Assembly (NCBI RefSeq): GCF_025905425.1
Contig: NZ_CP109603.1
Coordinates: 3,550,501-3,614,500 of the forward strand
Length of the DNA stretch: 64,000 bases
Direction: 5' to 3'
DNA from: Pseudomonas putida
Lineage (GTDB): Bacteria > Pseudomonadota > Gammaproteobacteria > Pseudomonadales > Pseudomonadaceae
Below the pieces are notes generated by a model. That model was given only the letters and a program-made list of their open reading frames with translations, made no database searches and was not told where the DNA came from. The position numbers were made by a program, and so were the translations under genes. The stretch's first letter is position 1. Each line of letters starts with the position of its first letter. Of this stretch, positions 1 through 9,432 are shown piece after piece.

Positions 1-561
1 GCCGTGCGTGCCGAAGAACGGCAACACGGGCGACCGCGCTGCACCATCCTCGGCTACACCGCCAACGCGCAACCCGAGGTCATGCGCAAGTGCCTGGATG
101 CCGGCATGGATGACTGCCTGCTCAAACCCATCAGCCTGAGTACACTCAGCCAGCGCCTGGCCGGCATCGACCCGCAGGGCCGGCAGCCGTGGCGGCGTAA
201 ACCGTTCGACCTGAATGGCCTGGGCGCAATCGTCGGCCAGGACCCGAACGACCGCTCGCGTTTCCTGGCGGCCTTGCACCAGAGCCTGCGTACCGACCTC
301 GTGATCTTGATGGGCCTGCCCCCGGAAGACGGGGCAGCAGTTGCCGACCAGGCGCACAAGATCCTCAGCGCCGCGCGCCTGCTGGAGGCAACCGCGTTGA
401 TGGCCGCCTGCGACGCACTGGAGAATACCGGGTTGCCCCCACAGCAACGGCGGTTACGGCGCCAAGCGCTGGCACGGCACATGCGCCGCGTGGAGAAAGC
501 GCTGGTCGATGAAGTTGGCCTGAGCGACGCAGAAACAGACAACCCCGCCAGCAGGCCGTGA
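1..561 (+). CDS. Hybrid sensor histidine kinase, C-terminal end (receiver + Hpt), partial
   Basis: The frame is open from the first base, so the gene begins upstream of the window. The visible 186 residues hold the end of a response-regulator receiver domain (ILGYTAN, then AGMDDCLLKPIS with the conserved Lys-Pro) followed by a histidine phosphotransfer (Hpt) domain containing QAHKILSAARLL, where the His should accept phosphate. This arrangement is that of EvgS/BvgS-type unorthodox kinases, which pass phosphate from receiver to Hpt to a separate regulator. The usual Hpt signature HKxxGxA has Ser in place of Gly here. The kinase core and sensor are outside the window, so the signal cannot be guessed. 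The next gene, a FecI-type sigma factor, is 82 bp downstream behind a Fur-like box and is probably a separate unit. Confidence 0.85.
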   Translation, partial: AVRAEERQHGRPRCTILGYTANAQPEVMRKCLDAGMDDCLLKPISLSTLSQRLAGIDPQGRQPWRRKPFDLNGLGAIVGQDPNDRSRFLAALHQSLRTDLVILMGLPPEDGAAVADQAHKILSAARLLEATALMAACDALENTGLPPQQRRLRRQALARHMRRVEKALVDEVGLSDAETDNPASRP

Positions 562-590
562 CAGGCATCGAACATCGCGGGTTGCTTTTT

Positions 591-609
591 TAATGAGAAG
601 CATTAGCAT
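591..609 (+). promoter_or_regulatory. Candidate Fur box upstream of the FecI-type sigma gene
   Basis: The sequence TAATGAGAAGCATTAGCAT is close to the 7-1-7 Fur consensus (TGATAATnATTATCA-like) and lies about 35 bp before the sigma start. Iron-responsive ECF sigma genes in Pseudomonas normally carry such a site, so repression by Fe-Fur is likely. Binding is inferred only from the sequence. Confidence 0.65.
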
Positions 610-642
610 GCTGGCACTTTCACCCCTCGTGAGTACCCGCAC

Positions 643-1140
643 ATGCCCCGCCCACACGACATCGGTGAGCTCTATGTCCAGCACCATGGCTGGGTGGTCG
701 GCATGCTCCGGCGCAAGCTGGGCAACCGTGAACAGGCGCTGGACATGGCCCAGGATACCTTCGTCAGGTTGTTGCGCAGCGAGTTGCCCTCACTGTTGCA
801 CGAACCCAGAGCTTACCTGGGCACGGTGGCAAACCGGCTGTGCATTCAGTATTTTCGTCGACAAGCACTGGAACGGGCCTACCTTGGCAGCCTGGCCCTG
901 CTGGAACCGCAGCATCAGCCCGACGAGGAAACCCGTCTGCTGGTACTCGAAGCCCTCGACGCCGTGGGCCAGGTGCTGGATGGCCTCGGCAGCAAGGTGC
1001 GGGACATTTTCCTGCTCTCCCAGCTCGATGGCTGGACCTACCCGCAGATCGCCGAACACCTGGGGCTGACCGTCAATGTCGTGCAGAAAGCCATGCTCAA
1101 GGCTTATCGACACTGTTACGCCGCAGTGTACGACCAATGA
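643..1140 (+). CDS. ECF sigma factor, FecI family (iron-starvation sigma)
   Basis: 165 residues, a normal length for FecI-type ECF sigma factors. The region 2 segment (LDMAQDTFVRLLRS, about residues 27-40) and a region 4 helix-turn-helix near the C terminus (LDGWTYPQIAEHLGLTVNVV) are both present. It should direct RNA polymerase to the promoter of the downstream TonB receptor when the matching ferric siderophore is bound. Its stop overlaps the start of the FecR-like gene by four bases (ATGA), so the two are co-translated. A Fur-like box lies just upstream. The cognate siderophore is not shown by this gene. Confidence 0.93.
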   Translation: MPRPHDIGELYVQHHGWVVGMLRRKLGNREQALDMAQDTFVRLLRSELPSLLHEPRAYLGTVANRLCIQYFRRQALERAYLGSLALLEPQHQPDEETRLLVLEALDAVGQVLDGLGSKVRDIFLLSQLDGWTYPQIAEHLGLTVNVVQKAMLKAYRHCYAAVYDQ

Positions 1141-2114
1141 CCCCACCCCCCAGCGATGCCCAAAAGCTCGACCCCGAAGTGGTCGAGCAAGCCATGCTGT
1201 GGATGGTGCGTCTGCAGTCTGGCCTGAGCACCGACAGCGAGCGCACGGCCTGCCTGCACTGGCGCCAGGAGAACACCGAGCACGAGAGGGCCTGGCAACG
1301 CTTGAGCGGTATTGGCCAGGGCCTGCGCGAAAGCACCGGCGCACTGTCAGCGCCTGACGCACGGCAGTTGCTACAGGCGCGTACCCGGATGTCCAGACGC
1401 GGTGTGCTCAAGGGCATGGCCGGGGTCGCAGTGGTCGTGGCCAGCAGCCACGCGATACACCAGCGCAGCCTGCTGCCAACACTGCTCAGCGACTACGGCA
1501 CTGGCACCGGCGAACGGCGCAGTTGGGCGCTCGGTGAGGGGCTGGACGTGCAACTCGACACGCGCACTGCGCTGGACAGCGATGCCGTCGCCAATGGTCG
1601 CTTGTTGACCCTCAACAGTGGGCGCGTACTGGTGGAACTTAGCGCCCCGACGCACGTACGCATCCGTACAGCCGAAGCACATGTACTTCCTTCGGCAGGG
1701 TCACGACTGATCGTCAGCCACGGCCTGCCCGGCACACCCGGCACCCGCGTCCAGTTGCTTAGCGGCGCGGCCCTGGTTGAACAGGTACACGGTGAACGTT
1801 TCGAGCTCAGCGGCGGCTGGCAGCAAGCCTTCGATGCAATCCAGGCTGGCCCTCTGCTGCCGCTTCCGGCAGCAGCCAGCGCCTGGACGCAGGGCTTGCT
1901 GATTGCCGAGCGCATGCCCCTTGGCAAACTGCTGGCCGAGCTCGACCGTTACCGCACAGGCTTTCTGCGCTGCGACCCCGCCATCGCGGCGTTGCAGGTC
2001 AGCGGCGCATTCTCTATCGATCAGCCAGACGCCAGCCTGAGCCTGCTGACCAAGGTGCTGCCGGTACGGGTGCACAAGGTCTTCGGCTACTGGGCCAATG
2101 TACTGCCTGCATGA
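1137..2114 (+). CDS. FecR-family anti-sigma / sigma regulator
   Basis: 325 residues from the ATG that overlaps the sigma stop. I chose this start over a longer upstream reading because it begins the typical cytoplasmic sigma-binding region (DPEVVEQAMLWMVRLQSG). A twin-Arg-like SRRGVLKGMAG precedes the single membrane-spanning stretch (about residues 80-105), and the periplasmic FecR domain follows. In the family, this protein holds the sigma factor until the STN domain of the occupied outer-membrane receptor signals through the periplasm. The order sigma, FecR, receptor on one strand is the standard cell-surface signalling cassette. Confidence 0.93.
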   Translation: MTPPPSDAQKLDPEVVEQAMLWMVRLQSGLSTDSERTACLHWRQENTEHERAWQRLSGIGQGLRESTGALSAPDARQLLQARTRMSRRGVLKGMAGVAVVVASSHAIHQRSLLPTLLSDYGTGTGERRSWALGEGLDVQLDTRTALDSDAVANGRLLTLNSGRVLVELSAPTHVRIRTAEAHVLPSAGSRLIVSHGLPGTPGTRVQLLSGAALVEQVHGERFELSGGWQQAFDAIQAGPLLPLPAAASAWTQGLLIAERMPLGKLLAELDRYRTGFLRCDPAIAALQVSGAFSIDQPDASLSLLTKVLPVRVHKVFGYWANVLPA

Positions 2115-2220
2115 TTTTTTCACGGCTACAGGCAGCTTTTGCTCCCTCACGCATCAAGACAAGAGTAAGGCGCTGACTGCACAGCGTGAAGCCAAACTCT
2201 AGCCGCCAAGGATTGTCCCG

Positions 2221-4665
2221 ATGCAAAGCCACCTCACCCCACTCGCCGCTGCCCTGCGCCCTTTGCTGCTCGGGTTCGCACTGGCCGCCGTCACGCCCGC
2301 GCTTTTGGCTGCCGAACCCACGGCCGAGCACAGTGCGGCACGTGCCTTCGATATCCCGGCCGGCAGGCTGGACAGCGCACTGGGGCAGTTTGGCCAGCAG
2401 GCCGGGGTCATGGTCGCGGTCGACTCGCAGCTGTCGCAGGGCTTGCGCAGCCCAGGCCTGCAAGGCACCTACCCCGTCACCCAGGGCCTGTCGCTACTGC
2501 TGCACGGCACAGGCCTCGAAGCCATCATGACGGGCGCAGGGCGTTATCGGCTGCTGGCCCGCACGGGCAACAGCGGTGCACTCGAACTCGATGCCACCAG
2601 CATCCAAGCCAATGATTACCGCGATGATCCGCTTGGGCCGGGCGACGGCTACATTGCACGACGCACCAGCACCGCGACCAAGACCGACAGCGACTTCCTC
2701 GAAGCACCCCAGGCCATCTCCGTGGTCACCCGCGAACGCCTCGACGACATGGGCGTGCAACGCCTGGACGAAGCCTTGCGCTATACCTCGGGGGTACGCT
2801 CCGACTCAGGTGGCGCCAACAATGCCGCTGACAATATCTTCCTGCGCGGCTATGCGGTGTCCTTTACCTACAAGGATGGCCTGCGCCTGCGCCCGCTGGG
2901 CTTTTTCGGCATGTTTGCCGAAGAACCCTACGGCCTGGAACGCGTGGAAGTGCTCAAGGGGCCAACATCGATCCTCTACGGCCAGAGCGAACCCGGCGGG
3001 CTGGTCAACACGGTGTCCAAGCGTCCGACCGACCATGCCCGCGGCGAAGTCGGTGCGTCAATCGGCAGCGGCCATCGCCGCCAGCTGACATTCGACAGCA
3101 GCGGCCCGCTGAACGACACCCTGAGCTACCGCTTCGTCGCCCTCGGCCGCGAAGCAGACGGGGTATACGACCACACCGACGACGACCGCACCTACGTCGC
3201 GCCCAGCCTGACCTGGAAACCCGACGAGGCCACCAGCCTGACCCTGCTGGCGGCCTATCAGAAGAACAAGGCCCTGGCACCCAGCAACATCCCATGGGCG
3301 GCGGTCAACGGCAGCAGCCCCTACGGACGGGTGCCCATGGAGCGTTTTATCGGCGAACCGTCCTTCGACTTCGAAGAAGTCGAGAGCAGCTCGCTGGGTT
3401 ACGAGTTCAGGCATGACTTCGACGAGGTCTGGACGTTCCGCCAGAACGCCCGCTACAGCACCTACGACAACCAGGAAAACTACCTGGCGCGGGTCAGTGG
3501 CCTGGTGACAGGCAGCGATGGCGTGCCCAACGCCTCGATCAACCGCAACTACCAGCTTCGCCACGCCTACGGTGACCACCTGGCATTGGACAACCAGGTG
3601 CAGGCCCGTTTTAGCACCGGCCCGGTGGAGCACACGGCTTTGCTTGGCATGGACTACAGCTGGAGCAAATCGACGCGCAACGAAAAATGGGGCGCCGCCA
3701 CCCCGATCAACGTGTTCGACCCGGCCTACGGCGCGCCGGTGGACACCTCGGCCTATACGGCATGGGTCAACACCCGGCAGCGCACCACCCAACTGGGCTA
3801 TTACTTCCAGGACCAGATCAAGTACCAGCAATGGGTGCTGACCCTCGGTGGCCGTCAGGACCGGGCCAGAACCCGAACTACCGATCGCTGGACCGGCCAG
3901 GAAACTGCCGACCAGGACTGGGATGCCTTCACTGGCCGGGCCGGCCTGGTCTATCTGTTCGATAACGGCCTGGCGCCCTATGTCAGCTACTCCGAGTCGT
4001 TCAACCCGGTGAGCGGTAGCACCTCACCCGCACGCGGCAGCAAACCGTTCGATCCGGAAACCGCCAAACAGTACGAGGCAGGCGTGCGCTACCAACCGCC
4101 CGGCAGCGACACCCAGGTCACCCTGTCGGTCTATGACCTGCGCAAGCAGAACGCCACCACTCCCGATGCGCAAAACCTCAACTACAGCATCCAGACTGGC
4201 GAAACCCGCTCGCGTGGGGTCGAACTCGAAGCCATCACCACGGTTGCCGAACAGCTCAAGCTGACGGGCTCACTTTCCTACAGCGATGTGGAAGTCACCC
4301 AGAGCAATGCCGGCGATGAAGGCAAGCACCCGTTCAAGATACCTGCCCGGTTGGCCTCGGCCTGGGCCGACTACAGTGTGCCCTTCGACCCGCTACAGGG
4401 CCTGAGCATTGGCGTGGGGGTGCGTTACACCGGGTTCAGTTATGGCGACAGCATGAACACCTTCAAGGTGCCCTCGTACACCCTCTACGATGCCGCCGTG
4501 CGCTATGACCTGGGCCACCTCGATGCCAGCCTGCGGGGGGTGAAGGCCAGCCTCAACCTGAAGAACCTCACCGACAAGTACTACGTGGCGTCGTGCTTCT
4601 TCTCGCTGGCCTGCAACATGGGCGAGGGGCGTTCGGCCGTGGCCGAAGTCAGCTACAGCTGGTAA
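2221..4665 (+). CDS. TonB-dependent ferric siderophore receptor with STN signalling domain
   Basis: 814 residues. A signal peptide of about 30 residues ends near LLAAEP. An STN domain follows (about residues 40-98, RAFDIPAGRLDSALGQFG), then a plug (EAPQAISVVTRERLDD; later VEVLKGPTSILYGQSEPGG) and a 22-strand barrel ending in an aromatic residue (YSW). The STN domain identifies it as a transducer as well as a transporter, matching the FecI/FecR pair 107 bp upstream. The C-terminal segment with two Cys (VASCFFSLACNMGEGRS) resembles the FhuA/FoxA group, so a hydroxamate such as ferrioxamine or ferrichrome is plausible. That substrate is inference, as pyoverdine-type ligands are not excluded. Confidence 0.93.
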   Translation: MQSHLTPLAAALRPLLLGFALAAVTPALLAAEPTAEHSAARAFDIPAGRLDSALGQFGQQAGVMVAVDSQLSQGLRSPGLQGTYPVTQGLSLLLHGTGLEAIMTGAGRYRLLARTGNSGALELDATSIQANDYRDDPLGPGDGYIARRTSTATKTDSDFLEAPQAISVVTRERLDDMGVQRLDEALRYTSGVRSDSGGANNAADNIFLRGYAVSFTYKDGLRLRPLGFFGMFAEEPYGLERVEVLKGPTSILYGQSEPGGLVNTVSKRPTDHARGEVGASIGSGHRRQLTFDSSGPLNDTLSYRFVALGREADGVYDHTDDDRTYVAPSLTWKPDEATSLTLLAAYQKNKALAPSNIPWAAVNGSSPYGRVPMERFIGEPSFDFEEVESSSLGYEFRHDFDEVWTFRQNARYSTYDNQENYLARVSGLVTGSDGVPNASINRNYQLRHAYGDHLALDNQVQARFSTGPVEHTALLGMDYSWSKSTRNEKWGAATPINVFDPAYGAPVDTSAYTAWVNTRQRTTQLGYYFQDQIKYQQWVLTLGGRQDRARTRTTDRWTGQETADQDWDAFTGRAGLVYLFDNGLAPYVSYSESFNPVSGSTSPARGSKPFDPETAKQYEAGVRYQPPGSDTQVTLSVYDLRKQNATTPDAQNLNYSIQTGETRSRGVELEAITTVAEQLKLTGSLSYSDVEVTQSNAGDEGKHPFKIPARLASAWADYSVPFDPLQGLSIGVGVRYTGFSYGDSMNTFKVPSYTLYDAAVRYDLGHLDASLRGVKASLNLKNLTDKYYVASCFFSLACNMGEGRSAVAEVSYSW

Positions 4666-4740
4666 AAGCGTGACACAGGCAGGCAGCCAAACGCCGAAGC
4701 TGGTAGACTGCGCGGCGATATTACCTAAGAGGATTGTTTC

Positions 4741-5085
4741 ATGGCCACTAACCGCTCCCGTCGCCTGCGCAAAAAGCTGTGTGTCGACGAGTTCCAGGAA
4801 TTGGGCTTCGAGCTGAACCTGGACTTCAAGGAAGATCTGGATGACCAGGCAATCGATGCATTCCTCGATGCCTTCCTGGAAGAAGCCATGGACGCCAACG
4901 GCCTCGACTACGTCGGCGGTGACGATTTCGGCCTGGTGTGCTCGGCCGAGCGTGGTTCGGTCAGCGAAGAACAACGTGCTGCCGTCGAAGCCTGGCTCAA
5001 GGGCCGTGGCGAACTGACCAAGATCGAAGTCAGCCCGCTGCTCGACGCCTGGTATCCGGGCACGCCGATCAACGCGGCTAAGTGA
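4741..5085 (+). CDS. yggL: YggL family 50S ribosome-associated protein
   Basis: 114 residues starting with MATNRSRRLRKKLCVDEFQE, the conserved N terminus of the YggL (DUF469) family. The N terminus is basic and the body is strongly acidic (DLDDQAIDAFLDAFLEEAMD). The E. coli homologue binds the large ribosomal subunit, and its exact role is unsettled. A good ribosome binding site (AAGAGGA) lies 7 bases upstream and a strong intrinsic terminator follows, so it is probably a monocistronic gene. Confidence 0.9.
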   Translation: MATNRSRRLRKKLCVDEFQELGFELNLDFKEDLDDQAIDAFLDAFLEEAMDANGLDYVGGDDFGLVCSAERGSVSEEQRAAVEAWLKGRGELTKIEVSPLLDAWYPGTPINAAK

Positions 5086-5119
5086 TACCTGCGCGGTACC
5101 CAGCGGTTTGAACGCTGAA

Positions 5120-5147
5120 AAGGCCACCCTTTGGGGTGGCCTTTTTT
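5120..5147 (+). terminator. Intrinsic terminator of yggL
   Basis: Perfect 10-bp stem AAGGCCACCC / GGGTGGCCTT with a four-base loop, followed by a T run. It lies 35 bp after the yggL stop. Confidence 0.93.
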
Positions 5148-5282
5148 GTTGGCGGCGTTTTCCGTCGAACGTGGCCCATCGTGGCTGCGCTTGGGGCATA
5201 ATGCGCGTTCTATTTCGTTCTGGGGCCATCATCTCTTACAGCCCCAATGTCCTTTTCCCTCGCCGCAGGGTACTTACTGAAT

Positions 5283-6746
5283 ATGATCAAAACGCTCCGT
5301 CCCCTCGTTCTCGCCGGCCTGCTCCTGCCCTTCGCCCTGCCCAGCCAGGCCGCCGCCGTCAGTACCAGCCTGCCCCCCAAGGTGCAGCAGGCACTCAAAG
5401 CCAACAAGCTGCAGGACACCGCGCTGTCGCTGGTGATGCTGCCGCTGGATGGGCCAGGCGCGGCGACCGTGTTCAACGCCGATGTCTCGGTGAACCCGGC
5501 CTCGACCATGAAGCTGGTCACCACGTACGCCGCCCTTGAGCTGCTCGGCCCGACATTCCAGTGGAAAACCGAGTTCTACACCGACGGCACCCTGAGCAAC
5601 GGTGTGCTCAACGGCAACCTGTACCTCAAAGGTGGCGGCGACCCGAAACTGAACATGGAAAAACTGTGGTTGCTGATGCGTGACCTGCGCGCCAACGGCG
5701 TGCGCACCATCACCGGCGACCTGGTGCTGGACCGCAGCCACTTCGTGCAGCCCAACCTGCCGCAGTTCAACGATGACGGCGGCGACGTCAACAAGCCGTT
5801 CCTGGTCAAGCCCGATTCGCTGCTGGTCAACCTCAAGGCACTGCGCTTCGTTGCCCGCAACGACGGCGGCAAGGTGACCATCGCGGTCGAACCGCCGATT
5901 GCCAACATCCGCATCGACAACCAGATCAAGGCCGTGGCGTCCAAGCAGTGCACCGGTGACGTACGCTACAACCCTGTGCAACAGGCCGATGGTGTCAGCG
6001 TGGTGGTCAGCGGCCAGCTCGGTGATGGCTGCAACTCGCAAACCTACCTGTCGCTGCTTGATCACCCGACCTACGCCGCCGGTGCCGTGCGGGCGATCTG
6101 GAACGAGCTCGGTGGCAGCATCCAAGGCAACGACCGCATCGAAAACGTGCCCAAGCGCGCACGCCTGCTGGCAAGGGCTTTCTCGCCCGACCTGGTGGAA
6201 GTGATCCGCGACATCAACAAGTACAGCAACAACACCATGGCCCAGCAGCTGTTCCTCAGCCTGGGTGCGCAGTTCCGTACCGATGCCGATGGCGATGATG
6301 CCCGTGCGGCGCAACGCGTCGTTCGGCAGTGGTTGGCGAAAAAGGGCATCACGGCGCCTCACCTGGTGATGGAAAACGGCTCCGGCCTGTCGCGCGCCGA
6401 GCGCGTCAGCACCCGTGAGATGGCGGCGCTGCTCCAGGCAGCCTGGAAGAGCCCCTACTCCGCCGAGTTCATCAGCTCCATGCCGCTGGTGGGCATGGAC
6501 GGCACCATGCGCAAGCGCCTGAAACGCACGGCCATGACCGGTGAAGGGCACATCAAGACCGGCACCCTGAACACCGTGCGGGCCATCGCCGGCTTCAGCC
6601 GCGACAGCAACGGGCATACCTGGGCAGTAGCGGCGATTCTCAACGACCCGAAACCGTGGGGGGCATCGCAGGTGCTTGACCAGGTGTTGCTGGACCTGTA
6701 CCGCCAGCCGAAACTGGGCGCGAGCACTGCGGCCGCCGCACAGTGA
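5283..6746 (+). CDS. dacB: D-alanyl-D-alanine carboxypeptidase/endopeptidase, PBP4 type
   Basis: 487 residues, the usual length for the peptidase S13 family. I chose the ATG at 5283, which begins a clean signal peptide (MIKTLRPLVLAGLLLPFALP) ending at about residue 24. The active-site motifs are all present: SxxK as STMK at residues 74-77, SxN as YSNN, and KTG as KTGTL near the C terminus. The enzyme acts in the periplasm, removing terminal D-Ala and cleaving D-Ala-mDAP cross-links in peptidoglycan. It stands alone between yggL and a convergent cyclase gene and is followed by a REP element. Confidence 0.95.
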   Translation: MIKTLRPLVLAGLLLPFALPSQAAAVSTSLPPKVQQALKANKLQDTALSLVMLPLDGPGAATVFNADVSVNPASTMKLVTTYAALELLGPTFQWKTEFYTDGTLSNGVLNGNLYLKGGGDPKLNMEKLWLLMRDLRANGVRTITGDLVLDRSHFVQPNLPQFNDDGGDVNKPFLVKPDSLLVNLKALRFVARNDGGKVTIAVEPPIANIRIDNQIKAVASKQCTGDVRYNPVQQADGVSVVVSGQLGDGCNSQTYLSLLDHPTYAAGAVRAIWNELGGSIQGNDRIENVPKRARLLARAFSPDLVEVIRDINKYSNNTMAQQLFLSLGAQFRTDADGDDARAAQRVVRQWLAKKGITAPHLVMENGSGLSRAERVSTREMAALLQAAWKSPYSAEFISSMPLVGMDGTMRKRLKRTAMTGEGHIKTGTLNTVRAIAGFSRDSNGHTWAVAAILNDPKPWGASQVLDQVLLDLYRQPKLGASTAAAAQ

Positions 6747-6826
6747 TTGCTGTGCAGGCTGAGAGTTTCAGCACGCTTACTGTGGGACCAACTGTCTCGC
6801 CAGCTTCTAAAAACTGACGCAATTTT

Positions 6827-6911
6827 TGTGGGAGCGGGCTTGCCCGCGAACACGGGCGAAGCCCGTGCCAGCCACCGCGGCGCCTGCTTCGCGGGCAAGC
6901 CCGCTCCCACA
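6827..6911. repeat. P. putida-type REP pair (BIME)
   Basis: Two inverted 24-base arms (TGTGGGAGCGGGCTTG... and its complement) flank a second small inverted repeat (CACGGGC / GCCCGTG). It lies between the convergent dacB and the GGDEF gene. The same arm sequence recurs at four other intergenic sites in this window. Confidence 0.92.
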
Positions 6912-6932
6912 AGGTCCGTGCCGAATTGGCGC

Positions 6933-9338
6933 TCAGGTCAACTCGGCCTCGACGCGGTCCCGTCCTGCCTGCTTGGCCGCATACACCCCAGCATCCGCCC
7001 GCAGCAGCAACGCATCGGCCCCCTCCCCTGGCCGCCAGCCCGCCACACCAAAGCTCGCCGTCACCTCGCCTACGCCCTCGATCGGGACGTTGCGCACGCT
7101 TTGCCACAGCTCAAGCGCCAGCAATCGCGCCTGTTCGGCATCGCTCCCTGGGCACAGCACCATGAACTCCTCCCCGCCCAATCGGCAGAACACGTCGGTT
7201 CGCCTAAGGCGATGGCCGATGCGCTGGCACAGGCTACGCAGCACCAGGTCACCCACCGCATGGCCGAACTGGTCGTTGATGCGCTTGAAATGATCGATAT
7301 CGAGCATGATCACGGCCAGTGCCAGGTCTTCGCGCTGGGCGCGATCCAGCTCGACCTTGAGCCGTTCCTGGAAATAGCGCCGGTTATGGATGCCGGTAAG
7401 GGCGTCGGTCACCGACAGGGCGCGCAACTCCTCCTCCACCCCCTTGAGGTCGGAGATGTCGGTCAGATAACCATGCCACAGGGTACATCCCGCCTCGCCG
7501 ACCTCCGGCGTCGCCTCGCCGCGCACCCAGCGCAAGCCCGCACGCGGCAGGCAGACCCGATACTCCTCGCGCCAGGGCGTGAGGTGTTCGGCCGAGTAGC
7601 GCACAGAGCGGCGTACGCGGTCCAGGTCATCAGCATGGATACGCTCGAACACCACCGTGGCGTCCTCGCGCAACTGCTGCAGGTCGACCTCGTAGATGTC
7701 ATAAAGCCCTTTGCTGGCATATGGGAAGCATGAGTCACCATTGGCATCCAGACGGTACTGATAGATGCCACCCGGGACCTCGGCACTGAGTTTCTCCAGC
7801 AGCCGGTCACGCGCCGCCAGCGCCTCATGCACCCGCCGCCGTTCAGTGACATCGATGCAGATGGCCAGGTAGCCAACCCACAAGCCTTGTTCATCGAGCA
7901 TGGCCGTGACCAGCATGTTGGCCACCAGGTGGCTGCCATCGGTGCGCAGCAAGGTCCACTCGCCAGGTTCGGCACCGCTTTCCTGCACCGTTTCGGCAAA
8001 CATCGCCTGGCCACCGGCAATGTGACGACCGTAACGCAGGCTCAGGGCATGGGCGCGCTGGCTGAGCTCCTGGGGCAGTACCAGGTCCTCAAGGCGCAAA
8101 TGGCCGATCGCCTCGCTGGCCGAGTAGCCGAGCATGCGCTCGGCACCGGTATTGAAAGTGCTGACGACCCCCTTGAGGTTGGTGGCGATGATAGCCACCT
8201 GGGTCGCGGCCTCAAGCACGCTGCGCAACTGGTTGTGGGTGCCACGCAGGGTTTGCTCGCTGACCAGCAGTTCGGCAGTGCGCTGCTCGACCAGGGTCAA
8301 GGCGCGCTGGCGCTGGCTGAACAGGCTGTAGAGCAAGGCACTGAGCAGCAGGCTCAACAGCCCGCCCAACAGCGCGACCACCCGTGCCGCCGAGGACCGG
8401 TTGGCCTTCACGAAGGCCAGGCTCGGCCTGACAAGCAACTGGAAAGGGTGGTCGGCCAAGTGCAGCAACTGACTGCGGGCCAGCGCCAGGGGGGCGGCGT
8501 CGTTCTGTGACGCGAACACGACTTCAGGCCCATTCAGCCCGGACGGGTCTTCGATACGCACGACCAGATTGTCGTCGGCCGGCGCCGGCAAGCCGTCGCT
8601 GATGAGCTCGCGCAGGTTGAGCAACGCCATCACATAGCCCACCGCAGCGCCGTGGGGGGCGGCGTCGGAGAACACCGGTGCAACCATCAGCAGGCCGCGC
8701 CCGTCAGCGGCCGGCCGCCCAGCCCTGTCGCCGATCATGTCCAGCGGTTCGGACACCGCCATGCTGCCAGGCTCCAACGCCCGCGCCAGGGTCGCTTGCA
8801 GCGCACGCTGGCCAGCCAGGTCAAGCCCGTAAGGTAGCGCCGGCTGTTCGTCCGACTGGGTGTAGAGCACTGGAAAGTAATGATCACGCGGCGGTGCCGG
8901 CTGCCAGTTGCCCTGTGCATCCTGATCACCGATCACATAGTCCTGGCCCCGCCAGGCCGTGGTGCGGTGCTCGAACTCGGCCCGCTGCGCAGCCTCTACA
9001 CGCGGCGCCCAGGCATAAGCCAGGGTGCGGTGCAGCAGCGGCCGTGCATAGCCATCGAATTCGTGGGGAGTCACTTCGTTGGAAAAGCTGAAAAACCGCC
9101 GCAGCCCTTCCAGGCGCTGCTGCTGATCGTCAAAACGCTCTGCGATGCGGCTGTAGCGCTCGCTGGCCAACAGCTCGAAGCGCTGGCGCAGTTGCTGCTT
9201 GTGGAGCGAATGCGCGGCCAGGGCCAGGACGGCCGACAGCAGGCCACCGGCCACCAGGGCCACCAGCGCCACGGCCCAGGCGGACACCCCTTCCGGGCAC
9301 AGGCCAAGAAACCTCGCACGTACGCCAAACTTGGACAT
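6933..9338 (-). CDS. Diguanylate cyclase with CHASE sensor, PAS domains and GGDEF
   Basis: 801 residues. Two membrane segments (about 17-40 and 318-340) enclose a periplasmic CHASE domain (for example FDDQQQRLEGLRRFF). Two PAS modules follow: one with FNTGAERMLGYSASEAIGH and one after VTERRRVHEAL. A GGDEF domain ends the protein. The active-site motif is GGEEF at residues 721-725, which is catalytically competent, and an inhibitory I-site RRTD sits at 712-715, exactly five residues before it, so product inhibition is expected. There is no EAL domain. It should make cyclic di-GMP in response to an extracytoplasmic ligand and intracellular PAS inputs. It is a single-gene unit. Confidence 0.93.
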   Translation of the reverse strand: MSKFGVRARFLGLCPEGVSAWAVALVALVAGGLLSAVLALAAHSLHKQQLRQRFELLASERYSRIAERFDDQQQRLEGLRRFFSFSNEVTPHEFDGYARPLLHRTLAYAWAPRVEAAQRAEFEHRTTAWRGQDYVIGDQDAQGNWQPAPPRDHYFPVLYTQSDEQPALPYGLDLAGQRALQATLARALEPGSMAVSEPLDMIGDRAGRPAADGRGLLMVAPVFSDAAPHGAAVGYVMALLNLRELISDGLPAPADDNLVVRIEDPSGLNGPEVVFASQNDAAPLALARSQLLHLADHPFQLLVRPSLAFVKANRSSAARVVALLGGLLSLLLSALLYSLFSQRQRALTLVEQRTAELLVSEQTLRGTHNQLRSVLEAATQVAIIATNLKGVVSTFNTGAERMLGYSASEAIGHLRLEDLVLPQELSQRAHALSLRYGRHIAGGQAMFAETVQESGAEPGEWTLLRTDGSHLVANMLVTAMLDEQGLWVGYLAICIDVTERRRVHEALAARDRLLEKLSAEVPGGIYQYRLDANGDSCFPYASKGLYDIYEVDLQQLREDATVVFERIHADDLDRVRRSVRYSAEHLTPWREEYRVCLPRAGLRWVRGEATPEVGEAGCTLWHGYLTDISDLKGVEEELRALSVTDALTGIHNRRYFQERLKVELDRAQREDLALAVIMLDIDHFKRINDQFGHAVGDLVLRSLCQRIGHRLRRTDVFCRLGGEEFMVLCPGSDAEQARLLALELWQSVRNVPIEGVGEVTASFGVAGWRPGEGADALLLRADAGVYAAKQAGRDRVEAELT

Positions 9339-9432
9339 AACACCATCTCGTCACGTCAGCGTCCTGCGGATTATCTTGCCCTGGCCTCAGTTATAGCTAT
9401 TGGCCATTAGCCGCGCAATGCACCTCGTCGCT

